Positions 52,418-62,489 are shown, counted from the stretch's first letter. The stretch is 64,000 nt of DNA from Helicobacter bilis ATCC 51630 (GCF_000686565.1 NZ_KK365988.1:107416-171415), one strand, 5' to 3'. Numbers and translations are program-made. Notes: generated from the letters alone by a model not told the origin.

Positions 52418-55249
52418 ATGGACTACAAAAAAGCATTTTATAGCAAATTAGAGGAGTGTTATCTTGGTGCAAAGATAAAAGCCTATGAAAAGGCTCATAC
52501 GGCACAAAATACACAAAGCAATACAGGCAACACACAAAGCGGTTTTAGCAATCTTTTAAGCATAAAAGAGCAGTATTTTTCCCACATAAAAGCCTATCTA
52601 GATTCTGCCATCTCAAATGATGGTTTTAACTCACACGATCTTTACAACAAGCTTTACACTTTCTTTGAAAGCTATCTCAATGAAAGCGGCACGCCATTTT
52701 TCCACGATACGCCGCTGTATAAAAACATTTATGCGAAAGTCTATACCAATTCTAAAGATACAAGCCTTTTTTATAAAACAAAAGACTTATACTATGTCAA
52801 AAGTGATACGCTTTATACTAGCCTTACCTTAAGCGATGAAAACGAGCTAGCCCAAATCCACTTTGATACAAGTGAATATAGGCAAAATGCTGATAATACC
52901 AAGCGAAAGCTTATTTTCAAACTTGATAAAATCGAGCAAACAAGCACAGATACACAAGATTCTATACCCACCATTTATATCAAGGTTTTAAGTCAAAAGG
53001 ATTTATTCCCAGAACTTAATGCCGTGTTTAAAGAAAATAGCAACGAGTTGAGCGAAGATTTTATAAAATCCCTGAAAGCACATAAATTTCCCCTAGATGA
53101 AGCACACATAAAAAAGCTTTTTGCAAGTTATAAAAAGCAAAATGAAGTAGATTTTTTTATCCATAAAAATGCAAGGGCGTTTTTACAAGAGCAGTTTGAT
53201 TTGTGGGCATATCATTATCTTTTTAAAGATAGTGAGATTCAAGAATGGAATAGAGACATCATCGCTCATTTATCAAAAATACGCAATATAGCCCTAGAGG
53301 TTATTAAACTCATTGGGGATTTTGAAGATGAGCTAAAGGCTGTGTGGCTAAAGCCTAAATTTGCAAAGAAAGTAGAGTATGTTTTTAGTATTGATATTAT
53401 CAAGAATGCAAAATCTCAAAATTCCCTTATAGATTCTATCCTTAATGATAAAGGCTTTGAATCTCAAATCAAAGAATGGCAAGAACTCAATCTCATTAAT
53501 GAAAGCTTTAACAAAGAAGACTTTATAGATTTTTGCTACTCTTGTCATATTGAAGAAACACAAATTACAACTAAAGAATCTAAAAACAACAAATATAGCT
53601 ATTTACCCATTGATACAAAGCATTTTGAATGTGAGACAAAATATAAGATTCTAAATGCCTTTGAAGATTTAGAATCTATCCTTAATGGTGAGCTCATAAA
53701 AGCGGATAATTTTCAAGCCTTAAATTCCCTAATGCCAAAATATCAAGGCAAAGTGGATTTGATTTATATTGACCCGCCTTATAATGCTCCTGCAAGTGAA
53801 ATTATCTATAAAAATAATTTTAAAGATTCTACTTGGCTTAGTATGATGGAAAATCGTTTGAGATTAGGTAAGGAATTTTTAAGTCAAAGAGGGATTCTTA
53901 CTTGTGCGATTGATGAAAATGAGCAAGAAAATTTAGGATTACTTTTAAGCGATATTTTTTATGAGTATGAAAAAACTTGTGTGAGTGTTGTGCATAATCC
54001 TAGTGGCACACAAGGTGATAATTTTTCATATAGTAACGAATTTGCTTATTTTATGTATCCAAATATTAAAAATATTATTCAGGGAGTAGCTAGAGATGAA
54101 AAAGATGTAAGAAACTTTAGAGATGTTACAGGTTCAGAATCTTTAAGAACTGCCGCTAAAAATTGTTTTTATCCTATCTATGTAAAAGATTCTAAAATTG
54201 TTGGTTTTGGTGAAGTATGTAAAGATGATTTTCACCCAACCGCAAATGTTACTAGAGAGGATGGAATAATTGAAGTTTATCCCATAGACCCGCAGGGGAT
54301 AGAAAGAAAATGGAGATTTGCAAGACAAACTATTGAAAATATTAAGAATGAATTGTTTGCTACTTTTCTAAAAACACGAAATGTTTGGGACATAAAAAGA
54401 AGCAAAGATACATTTAATCCTAAAACAACTTGGTTTGATAGTAAATATTCTGCAAATAATTATGGGGTGCAAATTTTGAATAATATCCTACCAAACAATG
54501 AATTTGACTACCCAAAATCCATTCATACCGTAAAAGATTCTATTTATTTGGCAAGTAAGGAAGATTCTGTAATTTTAGATTTTTTTGGTGGGAGTGGCAC
54601 TACTGCTCACGCAGTTTTAGAGCTTAATCGTGAGGGTACAAATCGTAAATTTGTGCTAGTAGAGCAAGGGGAGCATTTTTATAATGTGATACTCCCACGT
54701 ATTAAAAAAGTAGCCTTTAGTAGCGAATGGAAAAATGGAAAGTTAAAAGATGATAAGCAAGTAAAGCCTCTGAATATTGCTTTTAGATACTATGAATTAG
54801 AATCCTATGAAGAGGCATTAGCTCATTGCGAATATGTGCTAAGTTTTTGTCATCCTAAATCCTCTCTTTGTCATACTGAAGCGTTAGCTGAAGTATCTCA
54901 ACAGGGCAATAAAAGAGATATTTCGGCTTCGCCTCAATATGACAATGAAATCTACAAAGGCAAAGACTATGCTAAATGTGAAGCAATACTAGATTATCGT
55001 AAATCTCGAAAACTTATTGATAAGCTTAGCAAGGGAGAAAGAGTGTGTTTAGATATGCACACAGAGTATAGAGAGGGCTTTGATATTTTTCAGTCTATGG
55101 CAAATCTAATGGGTTGGAAAATCAAGCGATTGTTTTTAGATTCCAATGGCATAGAATCGTGTGAATTTGATAATGGAGAAATTATCTCTTTAAACACTTT
55201 AGATTTACACAAATACCCAAAATTGAAAAATCTCATATGGTGGGAGTAG
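52418..55249 (+). CDS. Type III restriction-modification methyltransferase (Mod), adenine-specific
   Basis: A 943-residue beta-class N6-adenine methyltransferase. The catalytic motif VDLIYIDPPYNAP is near residue 448 and the AdoMet motif DFFGGSGTTAHAVLELNREG near 722; the region between (about 520-690) should recognise the target. The N-terminal ~430 residues are longer than in most Mod proteins, with two low-complexity Gln/Thr/Ser parts. A 76-bp palindromic element is inserted in frame near residues 817-842 (CHTEALAEVS...QYDNE). It starts a tight four-gene operon with res at the end. Confidence 0.88.
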   Translation: MDYKKAFYSKLEECYLGAKIKAYEKAHTAQNTQSNTGNTQSGFSNLLSIKEQYFSHIKAYLDSAISNDGFNSHDLYNKLYTFFESYLNESGTPFFHDTPLYKNIYAKVYTNSKDTSLFYKTKDLYYVKSDTLYTSLTLSDENELAQIHFDTSEYRQNADNTKRKLIFKLDKIEQTSTDTQDSIPTIYIKVLSQKDLFPELNAVFKENSNELSEDFIKSLKAHKFPLDEAHIKKLFASYKKQNEVDFFIHKNARAFLQEQFDLWAYHYLFKDSEIQEWNRDIIAHLSKIRNIALEVIKLIGDFEDELKAVWLKPKFAKKVEYVFSIDIIKNAKSQNSLIDSILNDKGFESQIKEWQELNLINESFNKEDFIDFCYSCHIEETQITTKESKNNKYSYLPIDTKHFECETKYKILNAFEDLESILNGELIKADNFQALNSLMPKYQGKVDLIYIDPPYNAPASEIIYKNNFKDSTWLSMMENRLRLGKEFLSQRGILTCAIDENEQENLGLLLSDIFYEYEKTCVSVVHNPSGTQGDNFSYSNEFAYFMYPNIKNIIQGVARDEKDVRNFRDVTGSESLRTAAKNCFYPIYVKDSKIVGFGEVCKDDFHPTANVTREDGIIEVYPIDPQGIERKWRFARQTIENIKNELFATFLKTRNVWDIKRSKDTFNPKTTWFDSKYSANNYGVQILNNILPNNEFDYPKSIHTVKDSIYLASKEDSVILDFFGGSGTTAHAVLELNREGTNRKFVLVEQGEHFYNVILPRIKKVAFSSEWKNGKLKDDKQVKPLNIAFRYYELESYEEALAHCEYVLSFCHPKSSLCHTEALAEVSQQGNKRDISASPQYDNEIYKGKDYAKCEAILDYRKSRKLIDKLSKGERVCLDMHTEYREGFDIFQSMANLMGWKIKRLFLDSNGIESCEFDNGEIISLNTLDLHKYPKLKNLIWWE
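54869..54944. repeat. 76-bp palindromic element in frame in mod
   Basis: The ends TGTCATACTGAAGCG and CGCCTCAATATGACA are inverted repeats with two mismatches. It is read in the same frame as the thiE copy, giving HTEALAEVS near its left end. Confidence 0.85.
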
Positions 55250-55253
55250 AGGA

Positions 55254-55745
55254 ATGGGCGAAAACGAAATTTTAGAAAACATTAAAGAAGAAATGCAAGA
55301 TTTGCAAATAGAGCTTAGCAACATCTTGAATAACCATGAAAAAAGTGCGGATTTTTGGCGTTTTATTTATGTTACTCTCATATTTACATCAATTTTTGCT
55401 TTATCTATTTCTTTATCATCTTCTAGTCAAGCTGTTACTGGTTGGTTATTAAATGTTATGGGTGAGGTTATGATAGATATATTGAGTATTGCTTCAGGAG
55501 CTATCACAGTTATTCTGATTTTTTTAAGTCCAAATGAAAAATATTTATCTCACAAGAACACAATTAATAAATTAACCAAGCTAAAAGATGAAATTAAAAT
55601 ATTTTTAATTAATCAAGAGGATAATATTCAAGAGTATAAGGATGCATTAGCTAGTTTTTATGATGAAAAAAATGCAATTTTAGAACATTCATTGCCTACT
55701 TCAAATTCTGTGTTAGTATCTATAAAAAATTTTTTCATAAAGTAA
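55254..55745 (+). CDS. Two-TM protein, SLATT-like, inside the type III operon
   Basis: A 163-residue protein with two TM helices (about residues 36-57 and 70-92), then a cytoplasmic helical tail with heptads (NTINKLTKLKDEIKIFLINQ). This layout is that of SLATT-domain proteins, predicted pore-forming effectors in anti-phage systems. The match is on topology and size, not on a diagnostic motif. It starts 4 bases after mod and ends 5 bases before rhuM, so it is fully embedded in the operon. If it is an effector, loss of restriction could trigger membrane damage; this is speculation. Confidence 0.6.
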   Translation: MGENEILENIKEEMQDLQIELSNILNNHEKSADFWRFIYVTLIFTSIFALSISLSSSSQAVTGWLLNVMGEVMIDILSIASGAITVILIFLSPNEKYLSHKNTINKLTKLKDEIKIFLINQEDNIQEYKDALASFYDEKNAILEHSLPTSNSVLVSIKNFFIK

Positions 55746-55750
55746 AATCT

Positions 55751-56752
55751 ATGCCAAACATCCTCCTCTACACCACACAAGATAAAAAGATCAAGGTTGA
55801 ACTCTATGAGCTTGGGGAGAGTGTATTTTTGGCTCAAGATTCTATGGCAAAACTTTTTGACACCTCAAAATCTAGTATAAGCGAACATATCACAAATATC
55901 CTAAAAGATGGGGAATTGCAGGCAAATTCAGTTATTCGGGAAATCCGAACAACTGCTAGTGATGGCAAATCCTACAAGGTAAAATTTTATTCCTTAGAGA
56001 TGATTTTAGCCGTGGGCTTTCGTGTCCGTAGTAAAAGGGGTGTGCAGTTTAGAATCTGGGCAAACGAACATTTAAGGAGCTATTTACAAAAGGGCTTCAT
56101 CATTGATAGTGATAGACTTAAAAATCCAAATGGCAGAAGCGATTATTTTGATGAGCTGTTAGAGCAGATTAGGGATATAAGGGCGAGTGAAAAAAGGTTT
56201 TATCAAAAAGTGCGAGAGCTTTTTGCTTTGAGTGTAGATTATGACCCAAGCGATAAGGCAACGCAAATGTTTTTTGCTCAAACACAAAACAAGCTTTTGT
56301 ATGCGACTACGCATAAAACTGCAGCGGAACTTATTTGCGAGCGAGCTAATGCTAATGAACTAAATATGGGGCTAACAAGCTGGAAAGGCAATATTGCGCG
56401 TAAAGGCGATGTGATTGTGGCGAAAAATTATCTAAAAAAAGAGGAGCTAGATAGTTTAAATCGTTTAGTTAATGTGTTTTTAGAATCTGCAGAACTTAGA
56501 GTGAAAGATAAGCAAACTTTGACTATGGACTTTTGGAGGCAAAATGTGGATTCTTTGCTCACCTTTCAAGGAATGCAAATTTTAAAAGATAATGGCAGTA
56601 TCTCTAACGCACAAATGGAACAAATCGCTTATGAACAATATCAACTTTTTGAGGCACAACGAAAAAAAGAAGAATTGCTGAAGGCGCAAAAAGAAGACGA
56701 AGAAATTTTAGAATCTACCTATAAAACACTTAACACGAGAGCAGGAAAATGA
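55751..56752 (+). CDS. RhuM family protein
   Basis: A 333-residue RhuM (virulence RhuM) family protein. The N-terminal part has a helix-turn-helix-like segment (LAQDSMAKLFDTSKSSISEH, then ITNILKDGEL), the KFYSLEMILAVGFRVRSKRG motif and WANEHLRSYLQKGF, followed by a Fic-like helical C-terminal half (TAAELICERANANELNMGL, GNIARKGDVIVAKNYL). RhuM genes are often found inside restriction loci; their role is not known. Its TGA overlaps the res ATG (ATGA), so it is translationally coupled to res. Confidence 0.88.
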   Translation: MPNILLYTTQDKKIKVELYELGESVFLAQDSMAKLFDTSKSSISEHITNILKDGELQANSVIREIRTTASDGKSYKVKFYSLEMILAVGFRVRSKRGVQFRIWANEHLRSYLQKGFIIDSDRLKNPNGRSDYFDELLEQIRDIRASEKRFYQKVRELFALSVDYDPSDKATQMFFAQTQNKLLYATTHKTAAELICERANANELNMGLTSWKGNIARKGDVIVAKNYLKKEELDSLNRLVNVFLESAELRVKDKQTLTMDFWRQNVDSLLTFQGMQILKDNGSISNAQMEQIAYEQYQLFEAQRKKEELLKAQKEDEEILESTYKTLNTRAGK

Positions 56753-59616
56753 CTAAAAAGCAATCACTGATTTTAAAAGATATTACAGACAAAAAGATTC
56801 ACTCTTATAACGATCTTTTTGAAAGCCTTGATTTAATAAGCTTTAATGGCAGTATTAGTCTGCAAGAGTATCAAGTAGCGGCGTTGCAAAAGGCATTATG
56901 CAGTTTAAAGCTGTATAGGGATAATGCAAAAGAGCTATGCTATGAATACAAACAGGCTTTTAAATACAATGCTATAAAATTAGATTCTAAAAAAGGCTTA
57001 GATATAAAAGAGTTTTGCAATATGGCAAGCTTTTGGATGGCAACAGGCAGTGGCAAAAGTATTGTAATGATAAAGCTTATAAGCCTTATGCAAAAACTTA
57101 TGAAAAATGGCGAGATAGAATCTAAGCCAATAATGCTACTTGTGCCTAATGATAAGATTTTACATCAGTTTAAAACACATATACAAAGCTTTAATGCGTA
57201 TCAGCCGATACAAATCACTTGCAAAGAGATAAAAGCTTATGATAATCAAAGTTTGCTAGGCTTTGAAAATGTCGTGTTTCTTGGCAGAAGTGATTTGCTA
57301 GATATAAAGGAAAATGTCGGTAAAGATTCTAAGGCTAAAAGACTAAATTATGATGATTTAATGCGTGAAAAAGGCTGGTATATCTTGCTTGATGAAGCAC
57401 ATAAGGGCGATAGCAAAGATTCTATAAGAAAAAGCTATATAAGGGACTTAGCAAAAGGGCGAGAAAGGCAGGAGTATCCACACGGATTTATCTTTAACTT
57501 TTCTGCGACTTTTGATAATGATATAGAGCTTTTTACTTGTGCTTTTAACTACAATTTAGAGAAGTTTAATAATGATGGCTATGGGAAAAATATCGTGGTG
57601 CTAGATAGTAATCTCAAAGCCTTTAAAGATTCTAAGGTGGATTCTAGTGATGAAAAACTAGAGCGGATACTAGAGAGTTTTATCCTTTTTGTGGGGATAA
57701 AGCAGGAATTAAAAAGCTTAAAAGCAAGGTTTGAAAACTTGCATTATCATAATCCTTTAATCATCGCTGTGGCGGATAAAGTCAATACCAAAGATGCGGG
57801 GATTAAGCTGTATTTTGAAGCGATTATGAAAATCTTACAAGATTCTAAAGATATAAGCGGGATTGCAAAAAACTTAGCAAAAAAACTAGAATCTAGTAAT
57901 ATATATTTTGCTGAAAACGAGATGAATAAAGACTTTTTAGAGAGACTTGCAAAAGTGGATTCTAAAGACTTAAGAGAGCAAATCTTTTATGCCAAAGAGG
58001 CTTCAAGTCTAGAGTGCTGTAAGATTAAGGGAAATAATAAAGAACTTGCCTTTAAAAGTAAAAATGCGACAAAACCCTTTTTGCTTTTAAATATCGGTAG
58101 CATTAAAGAGTGGGAGAAAAGCTATCTTGATGGGCTAGGCATTGAGAGTGGGGAGGATATGGCAAAGGGGTATTTTGAAGAGCTAAATCATAGAGAATCG
58201 CCCATACAAATTATGATGGGAAGCAAGGTGTTTAGCGAGGGGTGGGATAGCAATCGTGTGAATTTCATTAACTTTATCAATATCGGTAGCAAAAAGGCAA
58301 AAAAATATGTCCTGCAAACCATAGGGCGAGGGGTGAGAATTGAGCCTTTTAAAGATGTCCGCAAACGACTAAAAGCAAGTGATAAGCTAGAGTATAACAC
58401 AAAGGATTCTTTAGGTGATGGGAGTTTGGGGGTTGAAAGTGTGTTTATTATGGCGACAGAAAATGAAGCGATTGAGTGGATTTTAAAGGGGCTTGAGGGC
58501 TTTAGATTCCAAAGTAAGCTTACAGGCTTTAAGAGAAATAAAACGCTAGAGCCACTGCTTGTGCCAAGCTATAAAAACTCTCATAAAAGCAATAAAACTT
58601 TTGTGATTTCACATTATGATTTTGAGAGATTAAGCAAATATATAGAATCTTATGATGAAGATATTTTGCTTGTATCAAGTGGGATAAATAGAGCGGATTT
58701 AGGCTTTAGCACTTTGCAAAAGATACAGCAAAAAATGCGTGATGAAGCAAGTGTAAGCTTAGAGATAAAGGGCAATATGCCAAAGCTTAAACCACAAAAT
58801 GCCCTGCATAGTATGGATAGATTTTTCCACACACCTTTGCTAGAGTTAGAAAAGTTTGTGCCTTGTGAAGATAGCATTACGCATTTTAAAGATTTTATGC
58901 TAAGTGGTGATGGACTAAGTGAAGCGATTATAAAAGAGATGAATAAAGCAGTTAAAGAATTGACACAGAGCAAACAAACTAAAAGCATAGATGAGCTTAA
59001 AAAAGAGTTTGAAAAAGGCAAAATCTCACTAGATGAATACACCGAGCAAATCCAAGCTAAACCAACACAAAGAGTAGAAAAACATAGCTATGTTATCACG
59101 GCAGAGCTAGCAAAGCACTATTATAGCCCTATGGTTTTAGAATCATATAAAGATTCTGCAATCCATATTAACTATGCTATTAGTGAAAGAAGTGAGATAG
59201 AATTTTTAGAGGATTTGCAGAAATATTTACAAGATTCTAAGAACGCATTTAAAGATTATGAGTGGTGCTTTAGCAAGATTGTAGAAACAAAAGATTCTAT
59301 ATTTATCCCCTATTTTGATACGCAAAGCCAAGAGCAAAGGAAGTTTTACCCCGATTTTATCTTTTGGTTAAAGCATAAGCAAAGCGGGGATTATAAAATC
59401 ATTTTTGTAGATCCTAAGGGCTTAAGCTTTGAAGCAAACGCAAGGGATAAATTGCAGGGCTTTAAAGAAGTATTTTGTAATAAAACGCTAGATTTTCAAG
59501 GATTAGATATAGAGGTGGATTTGTATTATTACAATAAAGAATCTAATGTGCCAAAGGATTTTAGTGGATATGTTGTCTCGAGAGTTTGTGATATTTTAAA
59601 GAAAAATTGCGATTAA
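56749..59616 (+). CDS. Type III restriction endonuclease subunit (Res)
   Basis: A 955-residue superfamily 2 helicase-nuclease. Walker A MATGSGKSIVMIKL is near residue 98, the DEAH box in YILLDEAHKGDSKDS near 212, and helicase motifs V-VI in KVFSEGWDSNRVN and VLQTIGRGVRIEPF near 520. A C-terminal PD-(D/E)xK nuclease (FYPDFIFWL, KIIFVDPKGLSF) lies near 865-890. It needs Mod for target recognition and cuts ~25 bases away in known systems. All key motifs look intact. Confidence 0.93.
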   Translation: MTKKQSLILKDITDKKIHSYNDLFESLDLISFNGSISLQEYQVAALQKALCSLKLYRDNAKELCYEYKQAFKYNAIKLDSKKGLDIKEFCNMASFWMATGSGKSIVMIKLISLMQKLMKNGEIESKPIMLLVPNDKILHQFKTHIQSFNAYQPIQITCKEIKAYDNQSLLGFENVVFLGRSDLLDIKENVGKDSKAKRLNYDDLMREKGWYILLDEAHKGDSKDSIRKSYIRDLAKGRERQEYPHGFIFNFSATFDNDIELFTCAFNYNLEKFNNDGYGKNIVVLDSNLKAFKDSKVDSSDEKLERILESFILFVGIKQELKSLKARFENLHYHNPLIIAVADKVNTKDAGIKLYFEAIMKILQDSKDISGIAKNLAKKLESSNIYFAENEMNKDFLERLAKVDSKDLREQIFYAKEASSLECCKIKGNNKELAFKSKNATKPFLLLNIGSIKEWEKSYLDGLGIESGEDMAKGYFEELNHRESPIQIMMGSKVFSEGWDSNRVNFINFINIGSKKAKKYVLQTIGRGVRIEPFKDVRKRLKASDKLEYNTKDSLGDGSLGVESVFIMATENEAIEWILKGLEGFRFQSKLTGFKRNKTLEPLLVPSYKNSHKSNKTFVISHYDFERLSKYIESYDEDILLVSSGINRADLGFSTLQKIQQKMRDEASVSLEIKGNMPKLKPQNALHSMDRFFHTPLLELEKFVPCEDSITHFKDFMLSGDGLSEAIIKEMNKAVKELTQSKQTKSIDELKKEFEKGKISLDEYTEQIQAKPTQRVEKHSYVITAELAKHYYSPMVLESYKDSAIHINYAISERSEIEFLEDLQKYLQDSKNAFKDYEWCFSKIVETKDSIFIPYFDTQSQEQRKFYPDFIFWLKHKQSGDYKIIFVDPKGLSFEANARDKLQGFKEVFCNKTLDFQGLDIEVDLYYYNKESNVPKDFSGYVVSRVCDILKKNCD

Positions 59617-59889
59617 GACCTTCTTAAACATAAGTTTTTGTTAGATAAAAACTTCATGCAAGATATGCAATGTGTTTTATAGTTTATTTTTTGTGAGCGT
59701 TAATAAGCTAAACAATTCTTGTGAAATACTAGCCTATTTGTTAGTCTAGCGGTATTCAAAAAATGGCTTTGATAGTTTTTACAATGACAACAATATTGCT
59801 ATTGATACAATCAGATCTAAGACACTTATTTTGCATTAAAAGATTAAGCAGGCAATAACAACTAATGCAAGATTATTCAGCAAAAGTTC

Positions 59890-60444
59890 TTACACCCTCT
59901 CCGCAATCTTTCTTCCTACATATTCGCCAATATATGCACCCGCAATACCCCCAGTTAATACACCAACACCCGGTATCACCGCACCACAAACAATAGAGAA
60001 TCCGCGCGCTACTACAAATCCACCTATAATGCCACAAGCATTCTTTTTGATAGATTGCAGGCATTCCTTATTTGTTGTTTCACCTTTTTGCCATTTTAAA
60101 ATGTCATTTGCAGAGTTCATTGCGATTTGTGTGCCAAGCTTAAAAGCTGTTGTGCCAAAATTTTTCATAAGATATAAGGCTTTATTGCCACTATGTTGTA
60201 TCATCGCGTTAGCTGTGCTTTTATTTATCTGTGTGGTTAGGATATAAGTTAAACCCTCCTTACACGCATTTAATGTCCCATGAAAAATGGCTTGTTTCAT
60301 GGCGACTTCTTTCCCCTTTTCTTTTTTATTGTTACAATAAGCTAAGGTTGTGCTTACACCACCGGCTACACACGCAACAATACTAGCATTTTTATATATA
60401 TTTGCATTTTTAGAAACATTCGCACTTTTTAGAGATTTTATCAT
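59890..60444 (-). CDS. Glycine-zipper membrane-associated protein, unknown
   Basis: A 184-residue protein with hydrophobic stretches at about 22-37 and 140-175. The C-terminal one is a Gly-zipper (GAVIPGVGVLTGGIAGAYIG, then EYVGRK), a motif common in membrane-inserting or pore-forming peptides. The middle is polar and Asn/Lys-rich. No family is recognised; it may be colicin-like or structural, and its neighbours give no clue. Confidence 0.6.
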   Translation of the reverse strand: MIKSLKSANVSKNANIYKNASIVACVAGGVSTTLAYCNNKKEKGKEVAMKQAIFHGTLNACKEGLTYILTTQINKSTANAMIQHSGNKALYLMKNFGTTAFKLGTQIAMNSANDILKWQKGETTNKECLQSIKKNACGIIGGFVVARGFSIVCGAVIPGVGVLTGGIAGAYIGEYVGRKIAERV

Positions 60445-60558
60445 GGCTATATTCCTTTATTGGAGTTTTTAACATTATAATCACATTTTGCAAATTATTT
60501 TATCACTTCATGCCATATTTTAGGCAGTGTAATTAAACTTAGATTCTAAAGGTTAGAT

Positions 60559-61818
60559 ATGTGGAGAAGCACATCTATATTTATTCAAATTAGCATTTTG
60601 TTTGCCATTGCGTTTGCTAGTTTCCTAGCAGTCTCACTTTTTTATGTCAAGGTGCAGCCGGGCATAGAGAGTATAAAGCAGTATAATATCATCGTTGCAG
60701 CCATCGGTAAAATGCGTCAATATAATGCAAGTGTGGAGGGCATAAAAAGCTTTCTTGAAGAAGAGAATTTTTATGAAGTGCCTATAACAGAATACATGCA
60801 AGAGAGGATAGCACAAGAGCCAGCACCTCATCCGGGCAGCTTTAGCGTGAGTGTCATACAAGATGGGAATGATATATTTATTGCCTTGCGGACTATGGAT
60901 AATTTTGTTGTCTATCAAGATCCTATTGCATTTAATTGGTCTAAATATCACATGCTAACCTTTATGGGTGTGCTTATTCTAGTCATTATTTATATTACAC
61001 TTATGAAGCGACTAATGCCGCTTAGCCATATTAAAAATGAAATAGCGATTATGGCAAATGAAAATGAGATTCGACCTATTGTTTGGGGTTCTAAAAATCA
61101 AGATGAAATAGGTGAGTTGGTGCGTGAATTTAACCATTCTGTTGAAAAGCTAAAAGCAGTGGGTGAGGCAAGGACGCTTTTTTTACGATCTATTATGCAC
61201 GAGCTTAAGACACCGATTACAAAAGGGCGTATTGTAGCGGAAATGGTTATGGATTCTAAACAAAAGCAGAGATTGTGTGGCGTGTTTGAAAGACTTAATT
61301 CACTTATTGATGAGTTTGCAAAAATCGAGCAGCTAGCAAGTAAGAATTATATGACAAAAAAGATAGAGATTCCCCTACAAGAGATTGTAAAAGAAGCTAT
61401 GCAAATGCTACTTATTGATTCTAATAATAATGACAATATAGTGTTTTTGCACCATGATGACTTGGTGAAAGTGGATTTTCATTTATTTACATTATGTATT
61501 AAGAACTTGCTTGATAATGGCATAAAATATAGCATAGATTCTAAAGTGATTATAGAATCTAGGGGCAAAGACTTGATTGTAAAAAATAAAAGCGAAAAGT
61601 TAAAACTTGATGTAAATGAATATTTTAAACCTTATTTTAAAGATATTAAAAATCCACTCTCACAAGGTTTTGGCTTAGGCATGTATATCGTAAAAACAAC
61701 GCTTGACACACAAAACTTTGAATTGGAGTATTTCTATGAAGATGGATACAATATGTTTGTAATAAAAGATTGCATTGTAGAGAATTTTTGCCGTTTGGAC
61801 AATGCCTTGAGAGATTAA
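60559..61818 (+). CDS. Sensor histidine kinase, ArsS-like
   Basis: A 419-residue inner-membrane kinase with TM1 at about residues 9-30, a periplasmic sensor of ~100 residues, TM2 near 135-152 and HAMP. The H-box is SIMHELKTPITKGR, the N-box KNLLDNGIKYS, and the G-box GFGLGMYIVKTTL. The H-box form (ELKTPITKGR) matches the H. pylori acid-sensing kinase ArsS (HP0165). Its usual partner regulator ArsR is not adjacent here; a reverse-strand gene lies upstream instead. Confidence 0.85.
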   Translation: MWRSTSIFIQISILFAIAFASFLAVSLFYVKVQPGIESIKQYNIIVAAIGKMRQYNASVEGIKSFLEEENFYEVPITEYMQERIAQEPAPHPGSFSVSVIQDGNDIFIALRTMDNFVVYQDPIAFNWSKYHMLTFMGVLILVIIYITLMKRLMPLSHIKNEIAIMANENEIRPIVWGSKNQDEIGELVREFNHSVEKLKAVGEARTLFLRSIMHELKTPITKGRIVAEMVMDSKQKQRLCGVFERLNSLIDEFAKIEQLASKNYMTKKIEIPLQEIVKEAMQMLLIDSNNNDNIVFLHHDDLVKVDFHLFTLCIKNLLDNGIKYSIDSKVIIESRGKDLIVKNKSEKLKLDVNEYFKPYFKDIKNPLSQGFGLGMYIVKTTLDTQNFELEYFYEDGYNMFVIKDCIVENFCRLDNALRD

Positions 61819-61900
61819 AATCTAGGTTCTATTTTTATTAAAGCGGTGTTTTGCAGTGATTATTTAGAATCTCGTTCTATTTTTACATTCTGTAAGTCCA

Positions 61901-62419
61901 CTACCGCTCCAATGAAATAGAATCTAGATTTACATCCTCTGTATCTTTGATTTTTGAAATAATATTAATCGCATTGCCTATATGACTATTGCCCTCTTTA
62001 TCGCTTTGACTTAGGGCGTTTAGATTACTTGCATTTGCGATTACTTGCATTAATTGCGTATAAATATTTGCCCTTTGTATGTTTGCATTATCTATAACGC
62101 TAATCTTTGTTACATAGGCTTGAATGACGCTAATTATTGCTTCACTTAATGCCTTTGTAGCTTCTGCCTTTGCCCTTATAACATTTATTTCTAACTCCAC
62201 CCTTTTTTGATATAAGCTAAATTCTAGCTCTTTTTCTCTTTGCATCATCTCTTGTAGTTTCAAAGCATTATTACATGCAATCTCAAATATCTTTATATCT
62301 AGTTGGGCTTTTTCATTTGGGCTTAGATTTACCCTATCTACTTCTTTTAGGAAAAAGGAATTATAGATTTTGTTTTGTATTTCGTTTAGGTTTTCAAAAA
62401 ATTGATGTGTGTCTAGCAT
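61901..62419 (-). CDS. Helical protein of the reverse phage-like array, unknown
   Basis: A 172-residue, mostly alpha-helical protein (AEATKALSEAIISVIQAYVT; EKELEFSLYQKRVELEINVI). The start context, AAGGATTAAACATG, is the same as for the coiled-coil gene at 49041, linking it to that array. No family is recognised; a structural or chaperone role for phage-like particles is possible. Confidence 0.6.
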   Translation of the reverse strand: MLDTHQFFENLNEIQNKIYNSFFLKEVDRVNLSPNEKAQLDIKIFEIACNNALKLQEMMQREKELEFSLYQKRVELEINVIRAKAEATKALSEAIISVIQAYVTKISVIDNANIQRANIYTQLMQVIANASNLNALSQSDKEGNSHIGNAINIISKIKDTEDVNLDSISLER

Positions 62420-62489
62420 GTTTAATCCTTAATTTATAGATAACAACAAAAAGATATAAAACGGCTTGATTTAATTTGTAGATTTGAAG

